From DATLFP01 sp035540955 (GTDB lineage Bacteria; Actinomycetota; Acidimicrobiia; Acidimicrobiales; CADCSY01), in NCBI GenBank assembly GCA_035540955.1, contig DATLFP010000087.1, positions 1-55,542 of the forward strand: a stretch of DNA of 55,542 nt, read 5' to 3'. The notes below the pieces were generated by a model, which worked only from the letters and a program-made list of their open reading frames with translations, ran no database searches and was not told the origin of the DNA. The position numbers and the translations under genes are program-made. Of this stretch, positions 27,301 through 34,691 are shown piece by piece. Position 1 is the first letter of the stretch, and every line of letters starts with the position of its first letter.

Positions 27301-29354
27301 ACGGCGGCGGTTCGTACAGCGCCGCGCTGCTTCCGCCTGGCACGTACACCATCAACGCGTCGGCGACGAACCACGCCTCGCTCACCCCCTACACGGTGAC
27401 CGCCACGGCGGGCACGGTGATCCCGGACCAGCCGATCACCCTCAACCGGTTCCCGACGCTCACCGTGACCGTGCGCGGTTCGGTCACCTTGGGGGGCACC
27501 CCCACCTTCACCGCACTGACCGCGGCCACCGTGACCGCCATGCCGGCCGTGGGCTCGCCGATCACCCTCGGCCACACCGGCGGGGGGGTCTACACCGCGG
27601 TCCTACCGCCGCAGACGTACACGATCGCCGCCAGCCACACCGGTTACACCGCCTTCAGCGAGGCGGGCGTCGGGGTCGCCGCCGGTGACCCCAACCTGAC
27701 CCGCAACCCTGACCTCCCGGCGCTGCTGGGGTCCATCAGCGGCGTGGTGTACGACGTGGGCCTGCAGCCGCTGGCAGGAGTGACGGTCTCCGGCGTATCG
27801 AGCGGCGTGTCCATCGGCACGCCCGTCGTCACCGGGGCCGACGGGGCGTTCTCCTTCACGAACATCGCCCCGGTGACCTGGACCATGACCTTCTCCAAGA
27901 CCGGCTACAGCCCGCTCGTCCAGTCGGTGACCGTGGGCCTGGGCGCGTCGGTGACCACCGACCCCGTGCTCGTCGAGCTGGGCGGCTCCATCCGGGGATA
28001 CACGACCGGCCAGCGGAGCGGCGAGGTCGCCAACACCGGCCAGAACGCACTGGTCGATCTCGATGGCGTCGCGGTCACCCTGAAGCAGGGCTCGACCACC
28101 GTCGCCGGGCCACAGGTGGTCACCTCCGATGGCGCCGGACGGTTCGAGTACAGCTTCGGCGGACTCCAGTCCGGCGACTACACGCTGACCTTCAGCAGGA
28201 CCGATTACCAGACGGTGGTCACCGGGACGATCACCCTCACGCCCGGCCAGCTCCGCACGTTCAGCCAGACGCTGACCCGCACGACCGGCAAGGTCACCGT
28301 GACCGCGCAGCGGGCTGATGGCACGCCGATCACCGACGATCCCCAAGCCGGGTACACGCTGAGCGGTCCGTTGATCTCGCCGGCCCGGACGGCCACCGCC
28401 GTCGCCGGCGTGGCCGAGTTCCTCGATGTTCCACCCGGCACCGGTTACTCCGTCACGGTGTCGACGTTGCCGACGGGGCTGGTCGAGGTGAGCCCGGGGG
28501 CCGACGCCGTCGGCGAGGTGTTCGACGACGGCGCCGACACGGCGTACTTCGAGTCCTTCACCGAGGTCGGCTCCGTCAACGGCACCGTCACGAAGAACAC
28601 GGGCACGGGTGCGGTCGCCGCCAGCGGGGCATCGGTGACGATCACCGGTGACTCGCACCAGGGCGATCCGGTCAGCGAGAGCACGACCACGAACGCCAGC
28701 GGCGAGTACTCCTTCGAGGGCGTGCCCCGGAGCGACGGGACGGGCTACACGATCACGGTGGTGCTCGCGGGGTTCCCGGACGGCACCGCGGCCGGGATCG
28801 CGGTGAGCCGGGGAGCGCCGACGATCGTGCCGACCGTCGCGCTCGAGGAGACCGGCTCACTGGTCGTGACCGTGCGCGACGACGGTTCGACACCCGTCGA
28901 GGGCGCCACGGTGACGATCACCGGAGCGTCCGCCACCACGCCGGTCGTCACCGACGTCAACGGCGTCGCCACCTTCACCGACCTCGACGCCGGGACGTAC
29001 ACGATCACGGCGACGAAGGCCGGCGTCGGGCTGTTCGACGGCACCGGAGCCCAGGCGGTCGGCATCGGCCAGGCCACGGCGACGATCACCATGGACCGCG
29101 AGGTCACGCTGACCTTCACGGTCGACGACGGCACCGACCCGCTGGAGGACGCGCTGGTCACCCTCGGCGGGGCCAACACCGGCTCGGGCACGACCGACGC
29201 CGGGGGCTCGGTCACCTTCACCGGTCTGCGGCCAGGCCTCACGAGCGCCACCGTCAGCCTCGCGACCTACGACGACGAGCTCATCGTCGCCGTCAGCTAC
29301 ACCGCCGACGACCACCCCATCGTCATCCCGGTGACGCTCACGTTGACCACCTGA
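21363..29354 (+). CDS. Giant single-pass membrane protein with tandem beta modules (2663 aa)
   Basis: This is the third and largest paralogue. Residues 1-215 are the shared cytosolic-type beta-sandwich region (GSPRVSAVTVV, AGRFTQRPLLSRR). The membrane span is at about 221-242. It is followed by an acidic Gly-Asp linker (about 258-275) and some 2350 residues of roughly 25 carboxypeptidase-regulatory/Cna-B-like modules. Nine modules in the middle form a regular ~90-aa tandem series marked by RWPDLTV-type strands. There is no sorting motif or second span at the C-terminus, so only the single N-terminal anchor holds it. If each module is an extended 4-5 nm domain, the stalk could reach about 100 nm (inference). 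It may act as adhesin, sensor or scaffold for the contractile particle; no catalytic motif is visible. Confidence 0.85.
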   Translation: MIRISAPATVDVTPGQPVSFAVGVHNGAEAETAVAVRLVGIDPSWVTGLEQPITLDAGATVDLPVTIDIPAGFPAGAQLVGVEATSDLAAQTALAALELSIVSLEGVSMSLSPATFRGGFRGRFRINVINRGKQPITLTMSGRDPGRVDDGPGGLAFRFKPPTVTLRPGERVRVRASVKGRRPTIGSPRVSAVTVVARSNSAPLHAAGRFTQRPLLSRRMLRMVGLVVVLGMWAGALVTAVRVSQSQRSEVAADASITGDGDGDDGGDGDGDGDGSAGLVPGEEAGTPTGATISGQVSGLPERSGVQVDLRRVSLADRLPEDAELIGSTKHAAVGGKVLARTLQLAPVGPIGPTVSTSTDGEGFWAFGGLDAPANYELTFSKAGFGRRSYVVTVEEKGGNVALEVTLAAGNGGISGTVLGPDGPLGGVAVSVTDGTVTFRTTTPTAGSGIGSWSVAGLTTPGTYLVTAELHGFGTETASVGLGASDSRSGVILQLVPGVGSIAGRVSGGSIPLGGILVTAASEQVSRSVTTLTEAPVGTFSLPQLPIPGTYTVTVSGNGWVSQTQRIDLSGNVSDLEFELVPTTATISGRVTGPDGPLSAVGVTVSQDDPLVKTLSAADPPGSYEVSGLVPGTYVVTFERFGFEPQSVIATVDAGQHEVIDVRLDALPASARAGDAVVRGIVRSSSTGNPIEGVAVASGDHRATSGADGSFTLDGLEAGTYELGFTHARHQPATRTVRLAREADVTIDVTLLPLGGVQGQVTDLTATPLVGVSVSVAADDGTTPVTVSPVTTNAQGEYSILEMLPTGSYVLTFNLAGFQTRTREFEAAAGTVATVDMTLLELAAIEGTIQEPAAGVTGGFTLLDDVEVTVSAVSSTGALTTVSSTTVTAGEYRINNLQPGNYRITASKAGYGTVTKDLPDVKLREVRDGSVILTPGAQNVSGRVFWLDHANTRQFIEGATITTNAVVGFRVIAVFPFVLPQFDVLTTTSDANGAWSIFGPTAGSSSNFTVTAPGFLGRTVSIAIPATAAAGDIELTPVPRDIIGTFTLDPVVVGGTTDVSVTASITSPALPAPRPNESITVRNNGSVATYQFLNLTLPGTYTVTLAAAGYHNRVLSVVVPATTVATTVTPPPTTVQKHSSLAVTVRSSAAGNPLLSGVEVTIAGPSTPAPATTTGTGTVSFSQLLPGAYAITLERAGFETLVVNRTIAAGEDVSLAETLLRFSAVSLSLSRNKNGTVTAGLTGASVTATATVGGAVTPLAEVGTTGVYEVDSLAPGEYTFTATKALHDAASVVLTLAAGTDYSPALTLDAYADLTITARSVFDGTPLALTTATVTATRTGGAPVTLTNAGGGTYTSAALEPGTYTFAATADDHDGATITDVSVVAGADVARTLDLARWPDLTVDVFELFDLDDDDPLAGVAVTATRISDAATRTVTSVGGVSVFAFLAPGSYTITATKDGYDDATPITPLVVTAGSPIATQAMTLARWPDLSLSVLSRLSADAPALETAVVTATPAELGLTARVVTGGVGGAGAGGVYTFGSLAPGTYTITATSAGHDDGALVGTVTVSAGSSVTGGPFMIELLRWPTLAVTVKSVLGVDVVLLEGASVSATRADATPGPATETTNASGVATFAALAPGEYTFTAAKDPGHESASVDVEAQAGIALAPEELALLRWPTLVVTARDLFDTVPTVLAGVTVTVTRTGGGFTVANGTTNASGIAMFSGLMPGEYTVTASRTPGWEPAMPATIDAFAGTPLAGLPMDLPRWPDLTVEAKSTLDSVVTALTGATVTATLTGGSPRTLTETPAGSGTYRLVSLPPGSYTVNATAADHEDGMTSFNVTAGTSIGTKTVTLAKNPGLMVTVKSKLGGDEVPLPGATVTAAKGMTVITLADAGGGNYTSTALANGTWTLKAVAAGHADATGSVGVSGGSSPGPQTLVANRFPTLNVVLKSNTGGTLTNLTGATVTATLSGGGVTTLTDNGGGSYSAALLPPGTYTINASATNHASLTPYTVTATAGTVIPDQPITLNRFPTLTVTVRGSVTLGGTPTFTALTAATVTAMPAVGSPITLGHTGGGVYTAVLPPQTYTIAASHTGYTAFSEAGVGVAAGDPNLTRNPDLPALLGSISGVVYDVGLQPLAGVTVSGVSSGVSIGTPVVTGADGAFSFTNIAPVTWTMTFSKTGYSPLVQSVTVGLGASVTTDPVLVELGGSIRGYTTGQRSGEVANTGQNALVDLDGVAVTLKQGSTTVAGPQVVTSDGAGRFEYSFGGLQSGDYTLTFSRTDYQTVVTGTITLTPGQLRTFSQTLTRTTGKVTVTAQRADGTPITDDPQAGYTLSGPLISPARTATAVAGVAEFLDVPPGTGYSVTVSTLPTGLVEVSPGADAVGEVFDDGADTAYFESFTEVGSVNGTVTKNTGTGAVAASGASVTITGDSHQGDPVSESTTTNASGEYSFEGVPRSDGTGYTITVVLAGFPDGTAAGIAVSRGAPTIVPTVALEETGSLVVTVRDDGSTPVEGATVTITGASATTPVVTDVNGVATFTDLDAGTYTITATKAGVGLFDGTGAQAVGIGQATATITMDREVTLTFTVDDGTDPLEDALVTLGGANTGSGTTDAGGSVTFTGLRPGLTSATVSLATYDDELIVAVSYTADDHPIVIPVTLTLTT
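22141..22190 (+). repeat. GAC/GGC-rich microrepeat encoding a Gly-Asp linker
   Basis: Short six-base units (ggcgac) recur and encode alternating Gly-Asp just outside the membrane span of the 2663-aa protein. Such tracts are slippage-prone and give a flexible, acidic, possibly calcium-binding linker. Confidence 0.7.
25290..27720 (+). repeat. Nine diverged tandem modules of about 270 bp
   Basis: Unit starts are marked by encoded strands such as ADLTITARS, RWPDLTVDV, RWPTLVVTA and RFPTLTVTV at about 25290, 25546, 25818, 26112, 26381, 26656, 26925, 27180 and 27446. Spacing is 255-294 bp. Sequence has diverged, so the array is old at DNA level and maintained as protein domains. Confidence 0.75.
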
Positions 29355-29365
29355 CCACCCGCCCA

Positions 29366-29416
29366 AGATCTGGGGCTGTTGGAGGCCCCTTCAGGGCCTG
29401 CATGAGCCCGAGATCT
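29366..29416. terminator. Bidirectional terminator/cruciform between convergent eCIS operons
   Basis: Outer arms AGATCTGGGGCT (29366-29377) and AGCCCGAGATCT (29405-29416) pair over 12 bp with one mismatch. An inner hairpin AGGCCC/GGGCCT (29383-29388, 29394-29399) sits in the loop. It lies exactly in the 79-nt gap between the plus-strand and minus-strand operons. Confidence 0.6.
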
Positions 29417-29433
29417 CGAGGCGGGGCGGGGCG

Positions 29434-29883
29434 TCAGAGCAGCAGGATCACGAGGATGACGACGGCGGTCACGACGAGGATCGCCAGGAGCGCCCACGGG
29501 CGCCAGTCGCGCGCCGGCTCCTCGATCAGCACCGGTTCGGGCTCGGGCTCGGGCTCCGGCTCGGGTTCGGGCTCGGGTTCGGGCTCGGCGAGCACCATCG
29601 GCCCGCCGCACCGGAGGCAGGTCTCGGCGTCCAGCGGGTTGAGCTCCATGCACGTGGGGCAGGCGGCGGTTGCCACCGCGAGGCGGCCACCAGCGCCGGG
29701 GAGGCGGCGCATGGCGGTGTCGGCGCTCTCGCCGTTCTCGAAGACGAGCCCCTGCGGCGGGGTGGCCCAGAACAGCGGGTAGTCGCAGGTCTGGCAGAAC
29801 TCCTCGCTCGACTTGGCGAACTGCCCGATCTCGACCTGGGACCCACATCCGGGGCAGGTCAGCGTCGCCATCGTGTTGTCCAT
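29434..29883 (-). CDS. Tail-anchored double zinc-ribbon protein
   Basis: This 149-aa protein has two zinc-ribbon knuckle pairs: Cys10/13 with Cys30/33, and Cys75/78 with Cys89/92. A run of alternating Glu-Pro follows (about 100-117), and then a C-terminal hydrophobic segment (about 129-149) with no charged tail. This predicts a cytosolic zinc-ribbon head on a stiff Glu-Pro stalk, anchored in the membrane by its tail. The ATG at 29883 is 1 nt from the stop of the tail protein I gene; an internal ATG at 29871 is possible. It is the last gene of the structural operon. Zinc-ribbon proteins recur in eCIS loci, but the role is not established. A link between baseplate and membrane is my inference. 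Confidence 0.88.
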   Translation of the reverse strand: MDNTMATLTCPGCGSQVEIGQFAKSSEEFCQTCDYPLFWATPPQGLVFENGESADTAMRRLPGAGGRLAVATAACPTCMELNPLDAETCLRCGGPMVLAEPEPEPEPEPEPEPEPEPVLIEEPARDWRPWALLAILVVTAVVILVILLL

Positions 29884-29884
29884 G

Positions 29885-30418
29885 CTACGAGGCGGGGACC
29901 GGCCAGATGAGGCGGTCCCCCACGGTCAGCTCGAAGCTCACGGCCGCTGGCAGCTCGGCTCGAACCAGGTCGAGCAGGTCGTCCTCGGTCGTCCAGCCGC
30001 TCGACACCACCCGGATGCTGACGTGGCCCGGGTTCTCCGGCGCCTCGCCCTCGGCGAACACCCCGGCGCTGTCGATGATCTCGGCCGGCTCCTCCGTGAT
30101 CATCTCCAACAGGTGGCGAAGACCCATCGCCGTGCCCCGCCACTGCAACATCTGGCCGTACTCGCGCACGATCCGCCGCTGCACCTCGTCGGGGAGGGAC
30201 GGGTCGATCGGCGGCACGCCGAGCCACGAGCCGAGGGCCCGCACCATGGCGTCGGGCGCCACCGTCGTGTCGGCGACGTGCTCGAGGTTGTCGACCTGCA
30301 CCATGAACGTGTCGGCCAGCTCCTGGAAGATGCCGAGGAACCGCACGAGGAACTCGTCGTCGAGCATCGCCAGCGGGAGCTGGTCGATCAGCCACTTCCC
30401 CCTATGCACGGGAGCCAT
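29885..30418 (-). CDS. Phage tail protein I-like baseplate protein (Afp12-like position)
   Basis: This 177-aa protein follows the tail protein I / TIGR02242-type pattern: LPLAMLDDEFLVRFLGIF at the N-terminus, then LEHVADTTVAPDAMVRALGSWLGV, an RRIVREYGQMLQWRGT helix and GLRHLLEMIT. In phage P2 and in eCIS this protein joins gpJ in the baseplate wedge. It follows the baseplate J gene after 76 nt. That gap holds a small hairpin (30439-30454) and no ribosome site is obvious, so expression may differ from J. Start 30418 is chosen because family homology begins within the first ten residues. Confidence 0.88.
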   Translation of the reverse strand: MAPVHRGKWLIDQLPLAMLDDEFLVRFLGIFQELADTFMVQVDNLEHVADTTVAPDAMVRALGSWLGVPPIDPSLPDEVQRRIVREYGQMLQWRGTAMGLRHLLEMITEEPAEIIDSAGVFAEGEAPENPGHVSIRVVSSGWTTEDDLLDLVRAELPAAVSFELTVGDRLIWPVPAS

Positions 30419-30438
30419 CCGGCGCGCACATGACAGGC

Positions 30439-30454
30439 CCGGACGACAGTCCGG
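30439..30454 (-). other. Intercistronic hairpin between baseplate J and tail protein I genes
   Basis: CCGGAC-GACA-GTCCGG is a perfect 6-bp stem with a 4-nt loop. It could stabilise mRNA ends or tune downstream expression; it has no T-tract. Confidence 0.3.
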
Positions 30455-30494
30455 CAGTCGAGCGGAGCCTGCGAAGCGAGACCATCAACACGGC

Positions 30495-32447
30495 TCAGCG
30501 CACCACGACCTGATGGGCGGCCGAGAGGAACAGCGCCTGGGCGTCGAGTCGCACGACCTCGCGGGCGGCACCGATCCGCACCTTGTTCCGCAAGTCGTAC
30601 TCGAAGAACAACACCTCGTCGACGCGGTCGACGCCGTCGACGCTGGCGAGAACCTGGAAGAGGGTGGCGGCGTTGAGGTCGGCGTCGAAGGGCCACCCGT
30701 CGCCGTCGGGTCCACCGTGCAAGGGGTTCACGAACCGGTACAGCTCGTCGAGGGCGCGCTGGCGGACGAGCGTCGGCGGCCGACCCGGCAGCGCCTTCAG
30801 CAGCGCGGCCACGGTGACCCCCTGGTAGTAGGGCGTGCCGATCTCGATCGACGTGCCGATCACCCGGCGCACGTCGAGATGGGTGCTGATCGTGCGCACC
30901 AGGTCGGGCGTGAGGGCGAAGTCGTCGAGGTCGAGCTGGTCGAGGGGGCGGTTGACGTGGGGCACGACGAGCACCCGCACCGGGCCGGCGGGCCGGCTCG
31001 GCGGGAGGCAGCGGGCCCGGGCGACGGCCGGCGATGCCTCGAGGGTGAGGCGGACGAAGTCGTCGGCGGTGACCGCCCGCTGGCCCGTGCGCAGCGTCAT
31101 CGGACCGCGGTTCTTCGCGTTGTCGACGGTCTCGGCGTCGACGCCACCGGTCGCCGGGACCAGGTTGGTCACCGACCCGATGTACGGGATCGTGGTCTGC
31201 AGGGCGGTCAGGGTGCCCCGGCCGACGTTGCCGTGGGCCCCGCCACCCCACCGGTAGCCGGTCACGACGATCTCGGCATCGGTCGGCGGCGCGGCGCCGT
31301 GCTGGCGGGTCGAGCCGTCGGGGTAGCGGATCCGCGGGCCGAAGCGGATGACGCCGCTCGCCGAGTCCCAGAGGAAGTGTCGGTCGTCCGGGGTGGAGAT
31401 CGTGAAGTCGGCGACCTCGGTCCACTCCTCGGCGCCGTCGTCGGTCACCACCCGCACGGTCTCGCCCCCCTCCCGGGGCAGCACCGGCGTGTACTCCACG
31501 GCGAAGGACTGGTCGGGAGAACCGTCGCTGCGACCGATCACCTCCATCGGTGCGCGCTGTGAGTGCTCGGCGGTGATTGTGCCGCCGAGGCTGCGAATGC
31601 TGATCGTCCGGATGCGCGGTGACGTGCGATAGGTGGGCTGCCCGGCGTCGGCGTGGGTGAGGCGGGCCCGCAACCAGAACCGCCGGACGTTGCCGAGGGT
31701 GAGCGGCTCGTGGGCGAGGGGGACGAGCAGCACGATGGTGCCATCGCGGTTGAGCCCGCCGGTGGTGTCCTCGTGAACCTTGCAGGGAGCCCATCCCTCG
31801 CCGGCCCACACCTCCCATGCGAGCGGCGGGCGACGGGGGTCGACGCCGAGGCCCTCGATGGTGGCGCCGATGTCGAGCCGCAGGACGTTGCCGGCCAGCG
31901 AGCTCTCGAAGCCGAAGTACACGGCGTCGCCCGGCTTGGGGTCCGGCGTCGAGGTGAAGATCGGGGTGTTCTCGCCGTCGTAGCGCAGCGAGTCCCACAC
32001 GTCGGTCGCGCGGTCGTCGTCGTCGGCGCCCGAGGTGTGGGCGGCGACGAGGTCGGGCTGGCGGATGACCAGGTCGGTCGTCGTGGTGAACAGGATCGGC
32101 GCGTCGGTCGCACCTCCGGTCGTGCCGACCTGCGTGCCGGCGGGGACGGTCACCGGCTCGGGTTCGACCGTCGACAGCCAGAACGTGAGGTCGACCTTCG
32201 CCGCGCTCGCCGGGAACGGCTCGATGCCCACGAGGTCGAGGAACTTGGTGTACATCCGCTCCGGAACCTGGTTGAGCCGGAACAACAGCATCTCGCTCAT
32301 CCAGGCGAAGAGCTCGATCAGTGCGACCCCGGGGTCGCTCAGGTTGTGGTTCGTCCACTCGGGACAGAACTGCGGGATCAGGCGCTTCGCCTCGTCGACG
32401 ATGTCCTGGTACTTGCGGTCGTCGAGGTTGGGCGACGGAAGCGTCAT
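30495..32447 (-). CDS. Baseplate J-like protein (Afp11/gpJ family)
   Basis: This 650-aa protein has the ATG at 32447 with GGGAG upstream. The start MTLPSPNLDDRKYQDIVDEA and the phrase WTNHNLSDPGVALIELFAWM are signatures of the putative baseplate assembly (gpJ-like) family. So are RLNQVPERMYTKFLDLVGI and the later ALQTTIPYIGSVTN and RAVTADDFVRLTLEAS. It builds the baseplate wedge with gp25 and tail protein I around the spike. It sits 19 nt downstream of the gp25 gene. Length is in the usual range. Confidence 0.94.
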   Translation of the reverse strand: MTLPSPNLDDRKYQDIVDEAKRLIPQFCPEWTNHNLSDPGVALIELFAWMSEMLLFRLNQVPERMYTKFLDLVGIEPFPASAAKVDLTFWLSTVEPEPVTVPAGTQVGTTGGATDAPILFTTTTDLVIRQPDLVAAHTSGADDDDRATDVWDSLRYDGENTPIFTSTPDPKPGDAVYFGFESSLAGNVLRLDIGATIEGLGVDPRRPPLAWEVWAGEGWAPCKVHEDTTGGLNRDGTIVLLVPLAHEPLTLGNVRRFWLRARLTHADAGQPTYRTSPRIRTISIRSLGGTITAEHSQRAPMEVIGRSDGSPDQSFAVEYTPVLPREGGETVRVVTDDGAEEWTEVADFTISTPDDRHFLWDSASGVIRFGPRIRYPDGSTRQHGAAPPTDAEIVVTGYRWGGGAHGNVGRGTLTALQTTIPYIGSVTNLVPATGGVDAETVDNAKNRGPMTLRTGQRAVTADDFVRLTLEASPAVARARCLPPSRPAGPVRVLVVPHVNRPLDQLDLDDFALTPDLVRTISTHLDVRRVIGTSIEIGTPYYQGVTVAALLKALPGRPPTLVRQRALDELYRFVNPLHGGPDGDGWPFDADLNAATLFQVLASVDGVDRVDEVLFFEYDLRNKVRIGAAREVVRLDAQALFLSAAHQVVVR

Positions 32448-32466
32448 GTCTCCCGCACTTTCGTCA

Positions 32467-32886
32467 TCAGTCCTGCTCCCCGGGGATCGTGTAGAAGGGA
32501 TAGACCAGGTTGCGGCGGTCGTTGGTGGCCCGCACGCGATAGGTGATGCCGATCAGCACCCGCCCGTGGCCCGACTCGTCGGCCTCGGTGGTGACGTCCT
32601 CCAGCTCGACCCGGGGCTCCCACTGGCTGACGGCGTCGCGCACGGCCTGTGCCATGAGGCCGAGGGTGTTGGCGTTGATGGGCTCGAACAGCTGCTCCCA
32701 GATCGCGCACCCGAACTCGGGGCGCATCAACCGCTCGCCCTTCGCGGTGGAGAGGACCATGACGAGCGAGCGGTCGATGTCCTCGGGGCCGCCCACGAGC
32801 GCGATCGAGCCGGTGTGGTCGACCCGCAGGGGGAACGAGAGGCCCTTCCCGATGAAGGTGTTGGCGTCGGAGGAGACGTCGCTCAT
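32467..32886 (-). CDS. GPW/gp25-family baseplate protein (Afp9-like)
   Basis: This 139-aa protein is of normal size for the family. Conserved features are GKGLSFPLRVDHTGSIAL, the IDRSLVMVLSTAKGERLMRPEFGC block containing the EPR-type core (RPEFG), and WEPRVELEDV near the C-terminus. It forms the inner baseplate ring that starts sheath polymerisation. Its ATG overlaps the stop of the spike gene (ATGA), and the baseplate J gene follows. Confidence 0.95.
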   Translation of the reverse strand: MSDVSSDANTFIGKGLSFPLRVDHTGSIALVGGPEDIDRSLVMVLSTAKGERLMRPEFGCAIWEQLFEPINANTLGLMAQAVRDAVSQWEPRVELEDVTTEADESGHGRVLIGITYRVRATNDRRNLVYPFYTIPGEQD

Positions 32887-34691
32887 CAGTTGATCTTCAC
32901 CATGCTTCCCTTGACGATGGCGATCGCCGAGGTCTCGAGGTTGGCGCCGGCGTTGCCGCTGGCCTTGAACTGGGCGTTGGCCGCGATCTCGACGTTGGCG
33001 TTGCCGTTGACCTTGACGTTGGTGCCCTTGATCGCCATGTCGGTCTGCGCCTCGATGGTGACCTTCTGGCCCTTGATCGTGATGCCGCCGTTGGCGTCGA
33101 AGGCGATGCTCGCCTGACCCGACTTGATGGTCAGCGGCTTCGAGTTCGCCTCCAGGTCGACCTTGTCGTGGGCGAGGTTGAGCGTGGTCTTGCCATCGGC
33201 GAGGGTGATCGTCACCGACTTCTTGTCGTCGCTCTCACCGTCGGAGATCTCGATCTTGTGCCCGAGGCGCGAGGTGATGGTGCGCATCTCGACCTTGGGC
33301 TTGGTCTCGGAGACCGGCGGCTTGTTCTTCTTGGACCACACGCCGCCGAGCACCACCGGATACCGGAGGTCGCCCTGCTCGAATCCGACGATCACCTCGT
33401 CGTTGACCTCGGGCAGGAACTCGATCCCCCGATCGGGACCGGCACCGAGGGAGACGACCCGAGCCCAGCCGCTCTCGTCCCCCTCGCTCAGCGACGGGAA
33501 CTTCACCTTGACGCGACCGGTCTTGTCCGGATCTTCGATGTTGGTCACCACGCCGGCGACGAGGCCGAGGGTGCCCCAGGGCGGGGGACCGCTGTCCGCC
33601 GCCCCCACGAGGTCGGCGAGGCCGACGGGTTGCTTGTTGCCGGCGGTGAACCGCGTCGTGACCCCGGGCGGGCCCTCCCCCCAGGTGTGCTCCACGCTGG
33701 TCACGTAGTAGGAGCCCTTGACCTTGGTGCCCATGTTCTCGATCTTCACCGTCTTGCCCGGCACGAGGGCGGGTGTCGACGACGCCGTGCCCCGCGCGAA
33801 GACCTCGGTGGCGTCGGCCTGCAGGGCGAGCCCCTTCGCCACCGCCTGGGCCTCCGTGGTCGTCGAGGCGATGAACGCGCCGGTCTTGTACTCCTTGGCC
33901 CACGCACCCTTCGCCTTGTTGCGGCCCTCGGTGGCGATGGGCGCGTCCGAGCCGATGGCGGGCATGGAGGAGCCCGTGAGCGTCGAGGACTCGTCGCCGA
34001 CGACGGCCTTCTGCGTCGCCGGATCCCAGCCCTGCACGGTGATCTTGCTCCCCTTCACCGCGCCCGAGTACCGAACTCGGAAGTCCTCCAAGGTGTCGCC
34101 GAACTTCAGTGTCGGACCGGCGGTCGTGGGGCTGGGCTTGAAGTGCAGCTTGCCGCCGTCGATCCACCAGTCGTAGCCGACTCGGCGGGCGATCTCCCAG
34201 AGGAACGCATAGCTGTTCGTCGCTTGCACGACGTACTCGTGCGGCGTCGATGTCGCGGTGACATCGGCGCTGAGACCGGCGTCCTGGGCGATCGTCGACG
34301 CGATGTCGGAGTACTTCTTCTGCGCGAAGGTGCGGTAGTTGGTGATCGTCGCCAGGCGATGGCCCTTGTCGAGGGCGCCGACCACGAGCTGGTGCTGGCG
34401 GTCGGGACCCTGCTCGACGGTGAGGTCGGTGATCTCGCCGTCGAAGATCTCCGCCATGCTGCCGTTGATGTCGGGGATGCTGACCTTGATCGGCTTGCTG
34501 ATCTCGAACGTGCCGGCGTCGGTGAGGGCGAAGGCGGGATCGGCGAACCGGATCGTGCATCGGTCCGGCATCCACAGCGACCGCTCGACCCGCATGGCCT
34601 CGAGGTCGCCGTAGAGCGTGGCGCTGATGGCGCTGCCTCCGACCTTGATCTCGGGGAACTGGATGCGGTCCTTGACCGGGGTGGTGGCCAT
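32886..34691 (-). CDS. VgrG/Afp8-like spike protein
   Basis: This 601-aa protein starts at ATG 34691, overlapping the TGA of the LysM gene; a TTG one codon earlier is less likely. Residues 1-370 resemble the gp27-like hub (FDGEITDLTVEQGPDRQHQL, YDWWIDGGKLHF). An OB-fold follows at about 375-470 (GVVTNIEDPDKTGRVKVKFP, GDLRYPVVLGGVWS). Then comes a Lys/Gly/Asn-rich repeat that would form the triple beta-helix needle (KIEISDGE, ITIKGQKVTIEA, NVKVNGNANVEIAA). It pierces the target envelope and is expected to carry the PAAR-like tip encoded at 45822-46211. No C-terminal effector extension is present. Confidence 0.95.
   Translation of the reverse strand: MATTPVKDRIQFPEIKVGGSAISATLYGDLEAMRVERSLWMPDRCTIRFADPAFALTDAGTFEISKPIKVSIPDINGSMAEIFDGEITDLTVEQGPDRQHQLVVGALDKGHRLATITNYRTFAQKKYSDIASTIAQDAGLSADVTATSTPHEYVVQATNSYAFLWEIARRVGYDWWIDGGKLHFKPSPTTAGPTLKFGDTLEDFRVRYSGAVKGSKITVQGWDPATQKAVVGDESSTLTGSSMPAIGSDAPIATEGRNKAKGAWAKEYKTGAFIASTTTEAQAVAKGLALQADATEVFARGTASSTPALVPGKTVKIENMGTKVKGSYYVTSVEHTWGEGPPGVTTRFTAGNKQPVGLADLVGAADSGPPPWGTLGLVAGVVTNIEDPDKTGRVKVKFPSLSEGDESGWARVVSLGAGPDRGIEFLPEVNDEVIVGFEQGDLRYPVVLGGVWSKKNKPPVSETKPKVEMRTITSRLGHKIEISDGESDDKKSVTITLADGKTTLNLAHDKVDLEANSKPLTIKSGQASIAFDANGGITIKGQKVTIEAQTDMAIKGTNVKVNGNANVEIAANAQFKASGNAGANLETSAIAIVKGSMVKIN

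Noticed and set aside
25290..27720. The repeat array as a CRISPR or transposon-derived repeat
   Set aside because: Units are about 270 bp, diverged, in frame and encode beta modules; no short identical repeats or spacers.
29520..29590. The short gctcgg-type repeats as a regulatory satellite
   Set aside because: They are in frame and encode the Glu-Pro stalk of the zinc-ribbon protein.
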